Counted from the stretch's first letter, positions 36,660-47,104 are shown. The stretch is DNA of 64,000 bases from Corallococcus macrosporus (GCF_017302985.1 NZ_JAFIMU010000004.1:62001-126000), one strand, 5' to 3'. Program-made: numbers and translations. The notes: a model not told the origin generated them from the sequence alone.

Positions 36660-37571
36660 TCACGGGCCGCTGATGGCCTTGGCGTCCACGCGGTTCCGGC
36701 CCGCGTGCTTGGCCCGGTAGAGGTACTTGTCCGCGGCGGAGATGAGGTCCTCCGGCTGGGAGAAGTCCGAGTCCAGGAGCGTCGCCACGCCCAGGCTGAT
36801 GGTCACCTTGATGGGCGTGCCGCTGAAGATGAAGTCCGCGCGGTCCACCGCCACGCGGCAGCGCTCCGCGCACGCCAGGGCCGCGTCCTCCGCGGACTCG
36901 CGCAGCATCAGCGCGAACTCCTCGCCGCCGTAGCGCGCGAGCAGGTCCTCGGTGCGCACCGTGTCCGCGACCCGCTGCGCGATGCGCGTCAGCACGAAGT
37001 CGCCGGCCGGGTGGCCGTACACGTCGTTGATGCGCTTGAAGTGATCCACGTCGAAGAGCACCAGCGACAGCGGCACGCGGTGGCGCAGGCAGTACGCGAA
37101 CTCCTTGCGCACCGTCTCCATGAAGTACTTCTTGTTGTAGACGCGGGTGAGGCCGTCGCGCGTGGCGGACTCGTAGATGCTGCGCTGGTACTGCTCCTCC
37201 AGCGCGTCCTGGATGCTGAACTTCAGCACCGTGTTGGAGCCGATTTGAATCTTGTCGCCGTCGTACAGCGGCGCCGCGCTCACCTTCAGGCCGTTCAAGT
37301 ACGTGCCGTTGGTGCTGCCCAGGTCCACGAGCTGGAAGCGGCCGTCACCGATGGCGACGACCTTCGCGTGCTTGCGGGAGATGCCGTCGTCCTCCACCTG
37401 GAACTGGGCCTCCGAGCTGCGGCCCAGCACGACCTCCGAGCGGTCCAGCTTGAACATCCGCCCGATGCCGGCGGCGGACTTGGCGCTGATGACGATCAGA
37501 TACGCGCTCTGCTGCTGGGCGCTGCCCAGCAGGTCCGAAATCGAATGGACGGAAGTTTTCTCCTCGGACAT
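36660..37571 (-). CDS. FHA-GGDEF diguanylate cyclase
   Basis: Cytosolic protein of 303 residues; GGGAGG supports the ATG at 37571. An FHA phosphothreonine-binding domain spans about 28-120 (VVLGRSSEAQ, GISRKHAKVV, GSTNGTYLNG), followed by a GGDEF domain from about 138. The active site reads GGEEF (215-219), and an inhibitory I-site RTED lies exactly five residues upstream, so c-di-GMP synthesis with product inhibition is expected. The FHA domain suggests control by a Ser/Thr kinase, of which myxobacteria have many. No EAL domain or membrane part. Confidence 0.94.
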   Translation of the reverse strand: MSEEKTSVHSISDLLGSAQQQSAYLIVISAKSAAGIGRMFKLDRSEVVLGRSSEAQFQVEDDGISRKHAKVVAIGDGRFQLVDLGSTNGTYLNGLKVSAAPLYDGDKIQIGSNTVLKFSIQDALEEQYQRSIYESATRDGLTRVYNKKYFMETVRKEFAYCLRHRVPLSLVLFDVDHFKRINDVYGHPAGDFVLTRIAQRVADTVRTEDLLARYGGEEFALMLRESAEDAALACAERCRVAVDRADFIFSGTPIKVTISLGVATLLDSDFSQPEDLISAADKYLYRAKHAGRNRVDAKAISGP

Positions 37572-37642
37572 CGCACCTCCCATCTTAGGGGCCGCCTTTT
37601 CACGGCGGCAAGCACACCCACGCTCCTTTCCTGCACCCGGTG

Positions 37643-38704
37643 TCAGCCGACCCGCCCCACCCGTGCCGGCCGGCGCCGGTTTTTCTCCGGTGGAGGAACT
37701 GTCGGCCGCCCGACGGACAGCTCGCCCGCCACGGGCGTCCGGAGGAAGCGCGAGAGGGCCTCGCCCCCCCGGGGGTGCTCCGCCAGCCCCTGCATCAGCT
37801 TCACCAGCGCCGCGGACGGGGTCATGTCCGCACCGCCGACCGCCCCCTCCGCCAGCGCTTTCGCCCCGGACTCATAGAGCGTGAGGTCCACCCCGTTGCG
37901 GTAGGCCTGGCTCACCACCAACACCGGGATTCCCCGCTCCCGCGCCTGGACGAAGAGCGGCAGGAGCGAGCGGCCCAGCTCCGGCGCGATGGGCACGTTG
38001 CCCGCGCCGTACGCCTCCACCACCAGCCCCTTCACGTGCGGCAACAGCTGCAGGGGCAGGGCGGGGTCCAGCCCCGGGTACACCTTCAGGAGGAAGACGC
38101 GCGGATCCAGCTTCTCATGGAGGCGGAAGGGGCCCCGCGACGGGAGGCCCTTCTCGAAGGTGGCGTCCACGCCCAGCGTGCCCAGCACGGGGAAGTTGGG
38201 GCTCTCGAAGGCGTCGTACTCGGCCACCTTCACCTTGCGCGTGCGGTTGCCCCGGTAGAGGTGCGAGTCGAAGCAGATGGTCACCTCGCGCGGCCCCTGG
38301 AGCGCGGAGAGCACCGCGTCGATGAGGTTCAGCCGCGCGTCGGAGCGGATCTCCCCCAGCGGGCGCTGCGAGCCCGTCAGCACCACGGGGCAGGGCGGGT
38401 TTCGCAACATGAACGACAGCGCACTGGCCGTGAAGGCGAGCGTGTCCGTTCCGTGGGTCACCACCGCCCCGTCGAAGTCCTGCAGTCGACGGTGGAGGTG
38501 GACGGCCATCCGACTCCAGAGCTCCGGCTGCATCTCGGAGCTGTCCAGGTTGGAGAACAGCTCGAGCTCGATGTCGGCCAGTTGGAACAGCTCCGGGGCT
38601 CGCTTGCGGAGCGTCTTGAAGAAGGCCGCGGGACGCAGGGCGGAGGGCCGGCCACCGGCCATTCCGAGGGTGCCTCCGGTGTGCAGCAGCAGGACTCTGG
38701 GCAT
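37643..38704 (-). CDS. ansA: Type I L-asparaginase
   Basis: Hydrolyses L-asparagine to aspartate and ammonia. The protein has 353 residues from the ATG at 38704; a longer in-frame extension to 39037 is antisense to the neighbouring DsbA-like gene and is rejected. The first catalytic Thr is in HTGGTLGM (Thr12) and the second in VVTHGTDTLAFTASAL; the DARLNLIDAV block and the C-terminal VVVSQAYRNGVDL are also conserved. No signal peptide, so it is the cytosolic type I enzyme. Divergent from the DsbA-like gene, with 70 bases between them for both promoters. Confidence 0.92.
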   Translation of the reverse strand: MPRVLLLHTGGTLGMAGGRPSALRPAAFFKTLRKRAPELFQLADIELELFSNLDSSEMQPELWSRMAVHLHRRLQDFDGAVVTHGTDTLAFTASALSFMLRNPPCPVVLTGSQRPLGEIRSDARLNLIDAVLSALQGPREVTICFDSHLYRGNRTRKVKVAEYDAFESPNFPVLGTLGVDATFEKGLPSRGPFRLHEKLDPRVFLLKVYPGLDPALPLQLLPHVKGLVVEAYGAGNVPIAPELGRSLLPLFVQARERGIPVLVVSQAYRNGVDLTLYESGAKALAEGAVGGADMTPSAALVKLMQGLAEHPRGGEALSRFLRTPVAGELSVGRPTVPPPEKNRRRPARVGRVG

Positions 38705-38774
38705 GGGCGAGGGGCCGTCTGCCAAAGGCCGCCTTGCTTTACAAGCCCGGCGCGCATGGCTAAACCCCGGAGCC

Positions 38775-39770
38775 GTGCTCCTCCCTCGATGGAAGCGTGT
38801 TGCTCCCGTGCTGGCCGCGGCGACCCTGATGGGCGCTGGCTGCACCAAGAGCGCGGAAGTTCCGGCCACCGCCAAGGCCCCGCCACCGGCCGCCAACCCG
38901 GCGGCTGCCCCCGCCGCGGCTCCGGCCGCGCCCCCCGCCGCGGAAGCGCCGTCGTCGGATCCGGCGCAGGCGCTGACGGGCATCCCCGGCATGGACTTCT
39001 CCGCGCTGCCCCCGGCGGCCAAGCGCGAGCTGGCCACGGTGTTCAGCGACGAGTTCTGCTACTGCGGCTGCCCCCACTCGCTGGGCGCGTGCCTCAAGCA
39101 GCACACGCCCTGCAAGCACGCGAAGCGCATGGCGCGGCTGTCCGCCCGGCTGGTGGCGGAGGGCGGCCCCGCGAGCGAGGTCATCGTCACGCTGTCGAAG
39201 TACTACGCGTCCTTCCGCGAGCCGCGCGTGCAGCTCAAGGTGGATCCGCGCATGTGCCAGGGCGACGCGAACGCGCCCGTGACGGTGGCGGAGTTCTCCG
39301 ACTTCGAGTGCCCCTTCTGCGGCAAGGCCCGGCCCATCCTGGAGGGCTTCGCGAAGAAGCACCCCAGCGAGGTGCGCTTCTGCTACCTGCCGTTCCCGCT
39401 CTCCATGCACCCCAACGCCGTCCCGGCCGCGCAGGCGGTGCTGTGGGCGCGCGACCAGGGCAAGTTCTGGCAGATGCACGACGCGCTCTTCGGCCAGCAG
39501 GAGAACCTCAAGCCGGAGGCGCTGCCCGCGCTGGCGAAGTCGGTGGGCTTGGACGGGGACAAGCTGGCCGCGGTGCTGAAGACGGACCAGTACAAGAACG
39601 AGATCGAAGGCTTCCAGGCGCAGGGGCGCATGGCCTCCATCAACAGCACCCCGTCCGTGTTCTTCAACGGACGTGCCTACGAGCTGGGCTTCCAGGAAGG
39701 CCAGCTTGAGCACAGCATGGAGGACGAGGTGGAGTGGCGCGCGAACAACAACGCGTGGGCCGCTGACTGA
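38775..39770 (+). CDS. DsbA-family thioredoxin-fold lipoprotein with CYCGC motif
   Basis: Lipoprotein of 331 residues from the GTG at 38775 (GGAG just upstream); the signal peptide ends in LMGAGC. After an Ala/Pro-rich linker comes a Cys-rich segment DEFCYCGCPHSLGACL with CKHAKR, resembling the PCYCGC motif and able to bind a metal or heme-type cofactor. A DsbA/thioredoxin domain with active site ECPFCGKAR and the cis-proline loop NSTPSVFFNGR follows. Expected to work as an envelope thiol oxidoreductase or disulfide isomerase. The next gene starts 7 bases after its stop. Confidence 0.85.
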   Translation: MLLPRWKRVAPVLAAATLMGAGCTKSAEVPATAKAPPPAANPAAAPAAAPAAPPAAEAPSSDPAQALTGIPGMDFSALPPAAKRELATVFSDEFCYCGCPHSLGACLKQHTPCKHAKRMARLSARLVAEGGPASEVIVTLSKYYASFREPRVQLKVDPRMCQGDANAPVTVAEFSDFECPFCGKARPILEGFAKKHPSEVRFCYLPFPLSMHPNAVPAAQAVLWARDQGKFWQMHDALFGQQENLKPEALPALAKSVGLDGDKLAAVLKTDQYKNEIEGFQAQGRMASINSTPSVFFNGRAYELGFQEGQLEHSMEDEVEWRANNNAWAAD

Positions 39771-39777
39771 CCCTTCG

Positions 39778-41100
39778 ATGAGCCAACGCTTCCGCATCGA
39801 TGGCGCCACGCGGCTGGTCCCCGAGGACCGGTCCGGCATCCCCGCGCTCGCGGGACGCTCGGGGACGTACGCGCTGATGCCCACCGCGCCCGACCTGCTC
39901 GTCTTCTCCCGCACGCCGCCGGAAGGGGGCTCCATCCCCACGCCGCGCGTGGTGCTCTCCGGGGACGCGGGCGGCTTCCCGCTGTCCGACCTCATCGCGT
40001 TCCTCAGCCAGTCCCGCTGGAGCGGCGTCATCCGCGTGCACACGCCGGGCGGCGAGCGCTCCCTGACGCTGCGCGAGGGCGAGGTGCGCGGCGCCACCTC
40101 CGAGGAGCCCGCGGACCGGCTGGGCGAGGTGCTGGTGCGGCTGGGCTACGCGGACCGCGCGCAGGTGGAGGCGGTGCTGCGCGAGCAGTCGCCGTCGAAG
40201 CTGGGCCGGGCGCTGGTGGAGAAGGGCGTGCTCCAGGCGCACGACCTCTTCAAGTGCGTCACCCACCAAGTGAGCGAGATCTTCCACGCCATCGTGCTGT
40301 GCCGCGAGGGGGCGTTCTTCCTCATCGACCAGCCGCTGGATGAGAAGACGGGCCACTCACTCCAGCTGTCCACGCAGAGCCTGCTGATGGACAGCATCCG
40401 GAAGATCGACGAGATGGCGCACTTCCGGAAGCGCATCCCCCACGGCCGGCTGTACGTGGCGCGCAAGCGTCCGTCCGACGGCAAGCTGGAGGAGGACGAG
40501 GACCGCGTGCTGGCGATGCTGGACGGGCGGCGCACGGTGCTGGAGCTGGGGCACGCGGCGCGGCTGTCCGAGTTCGACGTCACGAAGGTCGTCTTCCGCC
40601 TGCTGGAGGGCGGCTTCGCGGGGCTGACGGACAAGCCCGTGGGCGCTCCCGCCGCCGTCGCGACGCCGGAGAAGGCGGCCACGCCTCGCGCCACGCGTCC
40701 GCCGGTGCGCGCGGCGCCTCCGGTGGATGCCCGCCCCGTGGCGCGCGTCTTCAACTTCATCTTCCGGGAGATCCGCGACGAGGTGGCCCGCTCCGGCATG
40801 GACCGCGAGTTCATCGCGGCGGCCAACGCGGCGCTGGCCAACCAGGCGCTGTCGTCGTCGCCGGTGCTGGAGGGGCTGGCGTTCGCCGCGGACGGCAGCC
40901 TGCCGGAAGGCCGGTTGATGGAGGCCTTCGACAAGCACCGCGCCCACCTGGGCAGTGAGCCGCTGGCCTCGTTCCGCCAAGCGCTGAGCGACGTGATGTT
41001 CTTCCTGCTGTTCCAGGCGGGAGAGCTGCTGGAGTCGCGCGCGGACGAGGACCTGGCCCGCCGGGTGAAGGAACTCCTGGCCACGCTCGAGGCGCCGTGA
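39778..41100 (+). CDS. DUF4388 domain protein
   Basis: Cytosolic protein of 440 residues, ATG at 39778. The N-terminal DUF4388 region (about 60-190) has the typical FPLSDLIAFLSQSRWSGVI, GERSLTLREGEVRGA and LGEVLVRLGY blocks, a fold found in PatA-like and gliding-associated regulators. After about residue 230 it is helical, with a winged-helix-like stretch VLELGHAARLSEFDVTKVV and a Pro/Ala-rich linker before a helical C-terminus. Myxobacterial genomes contain many such proteins, thought to link signalling to motility or polarity; the partner is unknown. Its stop overlaps the GTG of truD by four bases. Confidence 0.85.
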   Translation: MSQRFRIDGATRLVPEDRSGIPALAGRSGTYALMPTAPDLLVFSRTPPEGGSIPTPRVVLSGDAGGFPLSDLIAFLSQSRWSGVIRVHTPGGERSLTLREGEVRGATSEEPADRLGEVLVRLGYADRAQVEAVLREQSPSKLGRALVEKGVLQAHDLFKCVTHQVSEIFHAIVLCREGAFFLIDQPLDEKTGHSLQLSTQSLLMDSIRKIDEMAHFRKRIPHGRLYVARKRPSDGKLEEDEDRVLAMLDGRRTVLELGHAARLSEFDVTKVVFRLLEGGFAGLTDKPVGAPAAVATPEKAATPRATRPPVRAAPPVDARPVARVFNFIFREIRDEVARSGMDREFIAAANAALANQALSSSPVLEGLAFAADGSLPEGRLMEAFDKHRAHLGSEPLASFRQALSDVMFFLLFQAGELLESRADEDLARRVKELLATLEAP

Positions 41101-42119
41101 CGGACACCGGCTTCCCGAGGCTGACCGCGGGCGTGCCCGGGTGCGGTGGCGCGTTCAAGCTCACGCCCGAGGACTTCGAGGTGGAGGAGCTGCCCGCGTA
41201 CCTGCCGTCCGGCGAGGGCACGCACCTGTACCTCTGGGTGGAGAAGCGCGGCCGGGACACGCGTGAAGTCGTGCGCGCGCTGGCGTCCGCGCTGGGCGTG
41301 CGCGAGGACGACATCGGCTCGGCGGGGATGAAGGACCGGCAGGCCGTGACGCGGCAGTGGCTGTCCGTGCCCGCGAACGCGGAAGCGCGCGTGCCGGAGT
41401 TCGCGCTCGACGGCGTCCGCGCGCTGGAGGTGAAGCGGCACGGCAACAAGCTGCGCACCGGCCACCTCAAGGGAAACCGCTTCACGCTGCGGCTGCGCGG
41501 CGTGAAGGACCTGGGCGCTGCGCGCGAGTCCTTCTCGCGGCTGTCCGCGCAGGGCGTGCCCAACTACTTCGGAGAGCAGCGCTTCGGACGGGCCGGTGAC
41601 AACGCGGACCTGGGCCGGATGCTGCTGCTGGGACAGCGGCTGCCGAAGCGGCCGGACCGCTTCCAGCGCAAGCTGTACCTGTCCGCCTTCCAGTCGCGCC
41701 TCTTCAACCAGGCGCTGGCCGCGCGGCTCGAGGCGGGCACCTTCGCCACGGCGCTCCTGGGCGACGTGCTGCGCAAGGAGGAGACGGGCGGCCTCTTCGT
41801 GTGCGAGGCGCCGGACGTGGACGGCCCTCGCGTCGCCGCGTTCGAGGTGAGCCCCGCGGGCCCCATGTTCGGTCCGAAGATGACCGCGTCGAAGGGCGAG
41901 GTAGCGGAGGCCGAGGCCCGGCTGCTCACCGACGCGGGTGTCACGCTGAGCGACTTCCAGCGCGGCGGCGACGAGACGGAGGGCACCCGCCGTCCGTACC
42001 GCGTGCGGCTGGGTGCTCCGGACCTCACGGTGGACGGCGAGGACGCGCTGCTCACGTTCGAGCTGCCGCGCGGCGCCTACGCCACCGAAGTGCTGCACGA
42101 GCTGCTCAAGGACGGCTGA
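41097..42119 (+). CDS. truD: tRNA pseudouridine(13) synthase TruD
   Basis: Isomerises uridine 13 of certain tRNAs to pseudouridine. The protein has 340 residues and starts at a GTG overlapping the upstream stop (GTGA). The catalytic Asp80 sits in the motif GMKDRQAVTRQ; other TruD blocks are NYFGEQRFG, RKLYLSAFQSRLFNQAL, and GAYATEVLHELLK at the end. The TRUD insertion domain between them is present. The only neighbour linked by translation is the DUF4388 protein, which is not a functional relation known to me. Confidence 0.95.
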   Translation: MTDTGFPRLTAGVPGCGGAFKLTPEDFEVEELPAYLPSGEGTHLYLWVEKRGRDTREVVRALASALGVREDDIGSAGMKDRQAVTRQWLSVPANAEARVPEFALDGVRALEVKRHGNKLRTGHLKGNRFTLRLRGVKDLGAARESFSRLSAQGVPNYFGEQRFGRAGDNADLGRMLLLGQRLPKRPDRFQRKLYLSAFQSRLFNQALAARLEAGTFATALLGDVLRKEETGGLFVCEAPDVDGPRVAAFEVSPAGPMFGPKMTASKGEVAEAEARLLTDAGVTLSDFQRGGDETEGTRRPYRVRLGAPDLTVDGEDALLTFELPRGAYATEVLHELLKDG

Positions 42120-42140
42120 GCATCACCCCCTGAAACGACC

Positions 42141-42173
42141 GCGCCTCCCTGAGCGTGAAGCCCGGGGAGGCGC
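42141..42173 (+). terminator. Hairpin terminator after truD
   Basis: A 9-base inverted repeat (GCGCCTCCC / GGGAGGCGC) with a 15-base loop, 21 bases past the truD stop. Confidence 0.6.
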
Positions 42174-42190
42174 GTAGCGGAACCGCTTGT

Positions 42191-42215
42191 CCCGCTCCGT
42201 CTTGGGCGGAGCGGG
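42191..42215 (-). terminator. Hairpin terminator after the OmpA-like gene
   Basis: A perfect 9-base inverted repeat (CCCGCTCCG / CGGAGCGGG) with a 7-base loop, 12 bases past the stop of the minus-strand OmpA gene. It sits back to back with the truD hairpin. Confidence 0.65.
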
Positions 42216-42227
42216 TGGGGCGTCACG

Positions 42228-43652
<1,425 letters not shown>

Positions 43653-43669
43653 CGGGGAGCGCTCGGGCG

Positions 43670-43987
43670 TCACGGGTTCTGGGGGCGGCCCTGGGAGTCG
43701 CCGCTGTTGGCCGCGGACATGGCCTTCTCCCGCGCCTCGTTGGCGAAGCGCGAGGCCTTCACGGCGAAGTCCACACCGGCCTGGTAGTCCGAATAGCCGA
43801 CCTCCTCCCGCGCCTTCTGCAGGTAGAGGTTGGCGGCCGTCCACTCGTAGGGGGCTTCCTTCTCCGCCCCGGCGGTGCGCGCGGCCTGGATCTGCACCTC
43901 CGCGTCGAGGATGTTGGACGTGGACTTCACGGGGCCACATGCGGTCAGCACGCCCGCGAACGCCAACAGGAGCGACTGCTTCGTCAT
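43670..43987 (-). CDS. DUF4398 lipoprotein
   Basis: Small lipoprotein of 105 residues from the ATG at 43987; the signal peptide ends VLTAC. The mature part is a helical DUF4398 domain (AEVQIQAARTAGAEKEAPYEW, split by a short turn, then ANLYLQKAREEVGYSDYQAG and KASRFANEAREKA) with an uncharged tail. It precedes the OmpA-like gene by 17 bases on the same strand, and the N-terminus of that OmpA protein has a similar helical region. The two therefore form a pair of envelope proteins, probably interacting. Confidence 0.85.
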   Translation of the reverse strand: MTKQSLLLAFAGVLTACGPVKSTSNILDAEVQIQAARTAGAEKEAPYEWTAANLYLQKAREEVGYSDYQAGVDFAVKASRFANEAREKAMSAANSGDSQGRPQNP

Positions 43988-44135
43988 CACAGGGGCCTCG
44001 GTCGACAGAGCGGAGGGAGACTGGTCGGCGGTCGTATCAATCGCCTCCGGGGGGGTCAAGAATCGGGCGGTTGGCGTGAAGCAGGGAGCCGGGCGGGAGG
44101 GGTGGACTTTGACGGCGGCGGCCGTGCTTGCCACC

Positions 44136-45131
44136 ATGGGCGCCCCTGTGCGTCCTCCGTCCGTCCGTGCCCTGCTCGTCGTGCTGCTGTTGCCCCTGAC
44201 CGGCCTCGCCGGGCCGGGGTCCGCGTCCAAGAAGGCCCAGAGCCGCGCGGAGGCGGACACCGTCCTCGCCCAGGTGGCCAACGGCGCCCCCGTCCCCACC
44301 GCCACCTCGCGCCTGCGCTTCCTGCGGGAGGAGGCCTACGCGGCCGAGGAGATTGGCCCGCTCCTGCGCACCACCTACGAGGAGCGCACCCGCCGCAACC
44401 TCGTGGCGCTCCTGGCGTCGCTGGGCGCGCGCACCGGGGAGTCCACGCTGGTGAAGCTGGCGTCGGACGGTGACAGCACCGTGCGCATGTACGCGGCGCA
44501 GGGCCTGGCCCGGCTGGGCAGCCGCAACACCGGCGCCGTGCTGCCGCTCCTCCAGGACAAGAGCAGCGGCGTGCGCCGCGAGGCCGCGCGGGCCCTGGGC
44601 GCGTCCAAAAACCCCAAGATGGGCAAGCCGCTGATGGCCGCCGCCAAGGACGAGCCGGAGCTGGAGGTCCGCGCGGCGATGCTGGAGGCCGCGGGCGCCA
44701 CCGGGGACGCGAAGCAGAAGGCCGCGCTCAAGGCGTACCTGGACAGCGACTCGGAGAGCACGCGCTTCGCCGCGGCCCGGGGCCTGTGCCGGCTGGGCGC
44801 TCCGGAGGGCTTCGCCTACGCGCAGAAGCTTTTGGGCAACAGCGACAAGTTCGTGCGCCGCCAGGGGCTGGTGCTCTTCGAGGGCGTGCCGGCCAAGAAG
44901 GCAAGCCCCGTGCTGTCGCCGCTCCTGAAGGACGCGGACCGCACCGTGGCCGCCACCGCCGCGCGCGTGCTGTACCAGGGCGGCGATGCCGCGTCGCTGG
45001 ACTGGCTGGTGCTCGCGTCGTGGAACGCGAAGGGGGAGGAGAAGCTCGTGTACGAGAAGGAGCTGGAGACGCTCCAGCTCGCGGATGACCGGCGCAAGGC
45101 CATCCTGCGCAAGGCCGGGGTGACGCCGTGA
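44136..45131 (+). CDS. Exported HEAT-repeat protein
   Basis: Protein of 331 residues from the ATG at 44136, with a signal peptide (ALLVVLLLPLTGLAGPGS). Most of the mature part is HEAT repeats: VRMYAAQGLARLGSRNT, VRREAARALGASKNPK, VRAAMLEAAGATGD, TRFAAARGLCRLGAPEG, and TVAATAARVLYQGG. Probably a periplasmic or outer-membrane-associated scaffold. Its stop overlaps the GTG of the DUF1460 gene, so the two are co-translated. No contact with any particular partner can be read from it. Confidence 0.83.
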   Translation: MGAPVRPPSVRALLVVLLLPLTGLAGPGSASKKAQSRAEADTVLAQVANGAPVPTATSRLRFLREEAYAAEEIGPLLRTTYEERTRRNLVALLASLGARTGESTLVKLASDGDSTVRMYAAQGLARLGSRNTGAVLPLLQDKSSGVRREAARALGASKNPKMGKPLMAAAKDEPELEVRAAMLEAAGATGDAKQKAALKAYLDSDSESTRFAAARGLCRLGAPEGFAYAQKLLGNSDKFVRRQGLVLFEGVPAKKASPVLSPLLKDADRTVAATAARVLYQGGDAASLDWLVLASWNAKGEEKLVYEKELETLQLADDRRKAILRKAGVTP

Positions 45132-46027
45132 GCCTGTGGGGTATCTGCGCGCTCGCGCTCCTGTCCCAGACTCCGGCGGCTCCTCCCGTGCGGGAGAATG
45201 GCTGGAGCGCGCTTACCCCTGAGCAGCGCGCGGCCCTCATCGCGGACCAGGCCGAGTCCCCGCTGTCCGAGCGCCTGCTGGGCATGAGCGAGAAGTTCCT
45301 CAACACGCCCTACGTCCTGTCGCCGCTGGGCGAAGGGCAGGGCGTGGACCCGGACCCCACCTTCCGCCTGGACGCGGTGGACTGCCTCACCTTCGTGGAG
45401 GAGACGCTGGCGCTGGGCATGGCGCACGGCGAGCCGGAGGTGCCGGCGCTGCTGGAGCGGATCCGCTACGCGAGCACGCCCACCTACGAGGACCGCAACC
45501 ACCTGATGGAAGCGCAGTGGCTGCCCAACAACATCAAGAAGGGCCTGCTGGTGGACGTGACGCGCAAGTACGCGAAGGCGGACACCGTCACGGTCACCAA
45601 GACGCTCACCGCGCACACCTGGCAGTCCAGGTCGTCCATGGCGCTGCAGCTGCCCCGCGAGCGTCAGCCCGTGGGCACCTTCACCCTGGACATGATTCCG
45701 CTGGAGAAGGTGCTGGAGCACGCGCGCGGCGTGGCGTCCGGCACCATCCTGGTGGTGATGCGGGAGGACCTGCCGCTCAAGGCCACGCGCATCACGCACC
45801 TGGGCTTCGTGGTGCAGAAGAAGAAGCGCACGTACCTGCGGCACGCGTCCAGGGGCGGCTACAACCGCGTCGTGGACGAGGACCTGGAGACGTTCCTCGC
45901 CCGCAACGCGCGCTACGACAAGTGGCGGGTGACGGGCGTGAGCCTCTTCGAGGCCCGCCGTCCGCCTCCCGCGCTCGTGTCCCAACCCGCGGCCGCGCCG
46001 GGCAGCGCCGCCGTGGGCACGCCCTGA
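45128..46027 (+). CDS. DUF1460 (N-acetylmuramoyl-L-alanine amidase-like) protein
   Basis: Exported protein of 299 residues with a short signal peptide (LWGICALALLSQTPAA), starting at a GTG that overlaps the HEAT gene. It matches the DUF1460 family of NlpC-like cysteine hydrolases: the nucleophile Cys in RLDAVDCLTFVE, a later His region ITHLGFVVQ, and YLRHASRGGYNRV. Members are proposed to act on peptidoglycan or muropeptides. The overlapping upstream HEAT protein suggests a substrate or localisation partner. Activity is inferred from the family motif set. Confidence 0.85.
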   Translation: MSLWGICALALLSQTPAAPPVRENGWSALTPEQRAALIADQAESPLSERLLGMSEKFLNTPYVLSPLGEGQGVDPDPTFRLDAVDCLTFVEETLALGMAHGEPEVPALLERIRYASTPTYEDRNHLMEAQWLPNNIKKGLLVDVTRKYAKADTVTVTKTLTAHTWQSRSSMALQLPRERQPVGTFTLDMIPLEKVLEHARGVASGTILVVMREDLPLKATRITHLGFVVQKKKRTYLRHASRGGYNRVVDEDLETFLARNARYDKWRVTGVSLFEARRPPPALVSQPAAAPGSAAVGTP

Positions 46028-46040
46028 CTCAGGGGATTCG

Positions 46041-46505
46041 CTAGAGGGGCGGAGGCGCGCTGCTGTCCATGGCCGCCTGGCGCGCCCGCTCGTCCTCCAG
46101 CTCCTCTTCCTCCGCCGCGCGGCTGGCCTCGTCCGCGGAGGCGAGCGCCTGGACCTTCACGTCCTCCAGGAGGGCGGCGGCCCGGGCCTGGGCGGTGTCC
46201 GGCACCAGCAGCTCCCACCAGGGCAGCAGGTTGCCCGTGGTCAGCTCGTCCACCACGCCCGAGCGGCCGGGGCGCACGATGAGCGGGATGCGGTTCTCCT
46301 CCAGCACGTCCACGAAGACCTGGGCCGTCACGGGGTCGTCCGCGATGCCCGCCCTGACGAAGCGGCGTTGATCCAGCTCATGGGGCAGGGGCAGCCCGCG
46401 CTCGCTCATCTCCTCCGCCGACACGAGCGGAGGGTGGTTGGGGCAATCCGTGCAGTCCACGACACTGTCCTGATACTCCGAGCCACACCGTGCGCAGTAC
46501 CTCAT
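46041..46505 (-). CDS. Zinc-ribbon / DUF2007-like protein
   Basis: Cytosolic protein of 154 residues. An N-terminal zinc ribbon is made of CARCGSEY and CTDCPNHP. A DUF2007-like domain (putative signal-transducing) follows at about 45-115: VTAQVFVDVLEENRIPLIV and WELLVPDTAQARAAALLED. The C-terminus is a Glu/Ala-rich helix with no further motif. This combination is seen as a small regulator in many bacteria, of unknown target. It converges on the DUF1460 gene, 13 bases apart. Confidence 0.75.
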   Translation of the reverse strand: MRYCARCGSEYQDSVVDCTDCPNHPPLVSAEEMSERGLPLPHELDQRRFVRAGIADDPVTAQVFVDVLEENRIPLIVRPGRSGVVDELTTGNLLPWWELLVPDTAQARAAALLEDVKVQALASADEASRAAEEEELEDERARQAAMDSSAPPPL

Positions 46506-46582
46506 GGGGCCCTCCTGGGCGATGGCTGGAATGTTAGGAACGGCTCGCGCGGATGGCAGGCGACCCCCCGCGCGAATTTCCC

Positions 46583-46945
46583 TCAGTGCCGGGCCGCGTC
46601 TCCCAGCTCGCCCACCATGCGGCTCAGGCGCTCCACGTCGATGGGCTTGCGCAACACGGCGTCGCAGTAGTCCGCGTTCTCCACCTGGGCATAGCCGGAC
46701 ACGAGGACGACACGGGCATTGGGCTCGCGCTCCTTCACCTGCTGCGCCAGCTCCGTGCCATTCATTCCGGGCAGGGATTCGTCCGTCACCACGACGTCGG
46801 GGTGCGTGGCCTCGAACGCCTTCAGTCCCGCCACGCCGTCGGACGCGGTGGTGACCTCGAAGTCGTCCTCCAAGAGCTCCGCCAGGAGCTCCCGGCTGTC
46901 CCCGTCGTCCTCCACCAGCAGCACCTTGATTCGCTCGCCGTCCAT
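46583..46945 (-). CDS. Single-domain response regulator
   Basis: Stand-alone receiver of 120 residues from the ATG at 46945; an upstream start at 46984 adds 13 unconserved residues. The acidic pair is in LLVEDDGDSRELL, the phosphoacceptor Asp in DVVVTDESLPGMNG, and the switch Lys in LRKPIDVERL. With no output domain it must act by protein contact, as CheY/Spo0F-type phosphorelay proteins do. No kinase gene is adjacent. Divergent from the hibernation-factor gene. Confidence 0.88.
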   Translation of the reverse strand: MDGERIKVLLVEDDGDSRELLAELLEDDFEVTTASDGVAGLKAFEATHPDVVVTDESLPGMNGTELAQQVKEREPNARVVLVSGYAQVENADYCDAVLRKPIDVERLSRMVGELGDAARH

Positions 46946-47104
46946 GCGACTAGAGCAACCCGGTGCGACGGGGGATTCGTCCAACGCGTCCCTGGCGCAT
47001 TGACGTCCGGCCGGCTGCTTCGGGGGAGGGCAGGCGGGAAGGCTTGCGACAGCCCCTCACGGGCGGGCGGGGGACTGCCCATGTTTGTGCCCGGAGGTGA
47101 TTCC

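Noticed and set aside
38705-39037. N-terminal extension of asparaginase
   Set aside because: Antisense to the DsbA-like lipoprotein and low-complexity; the conserved asparaginase start is at 38704.
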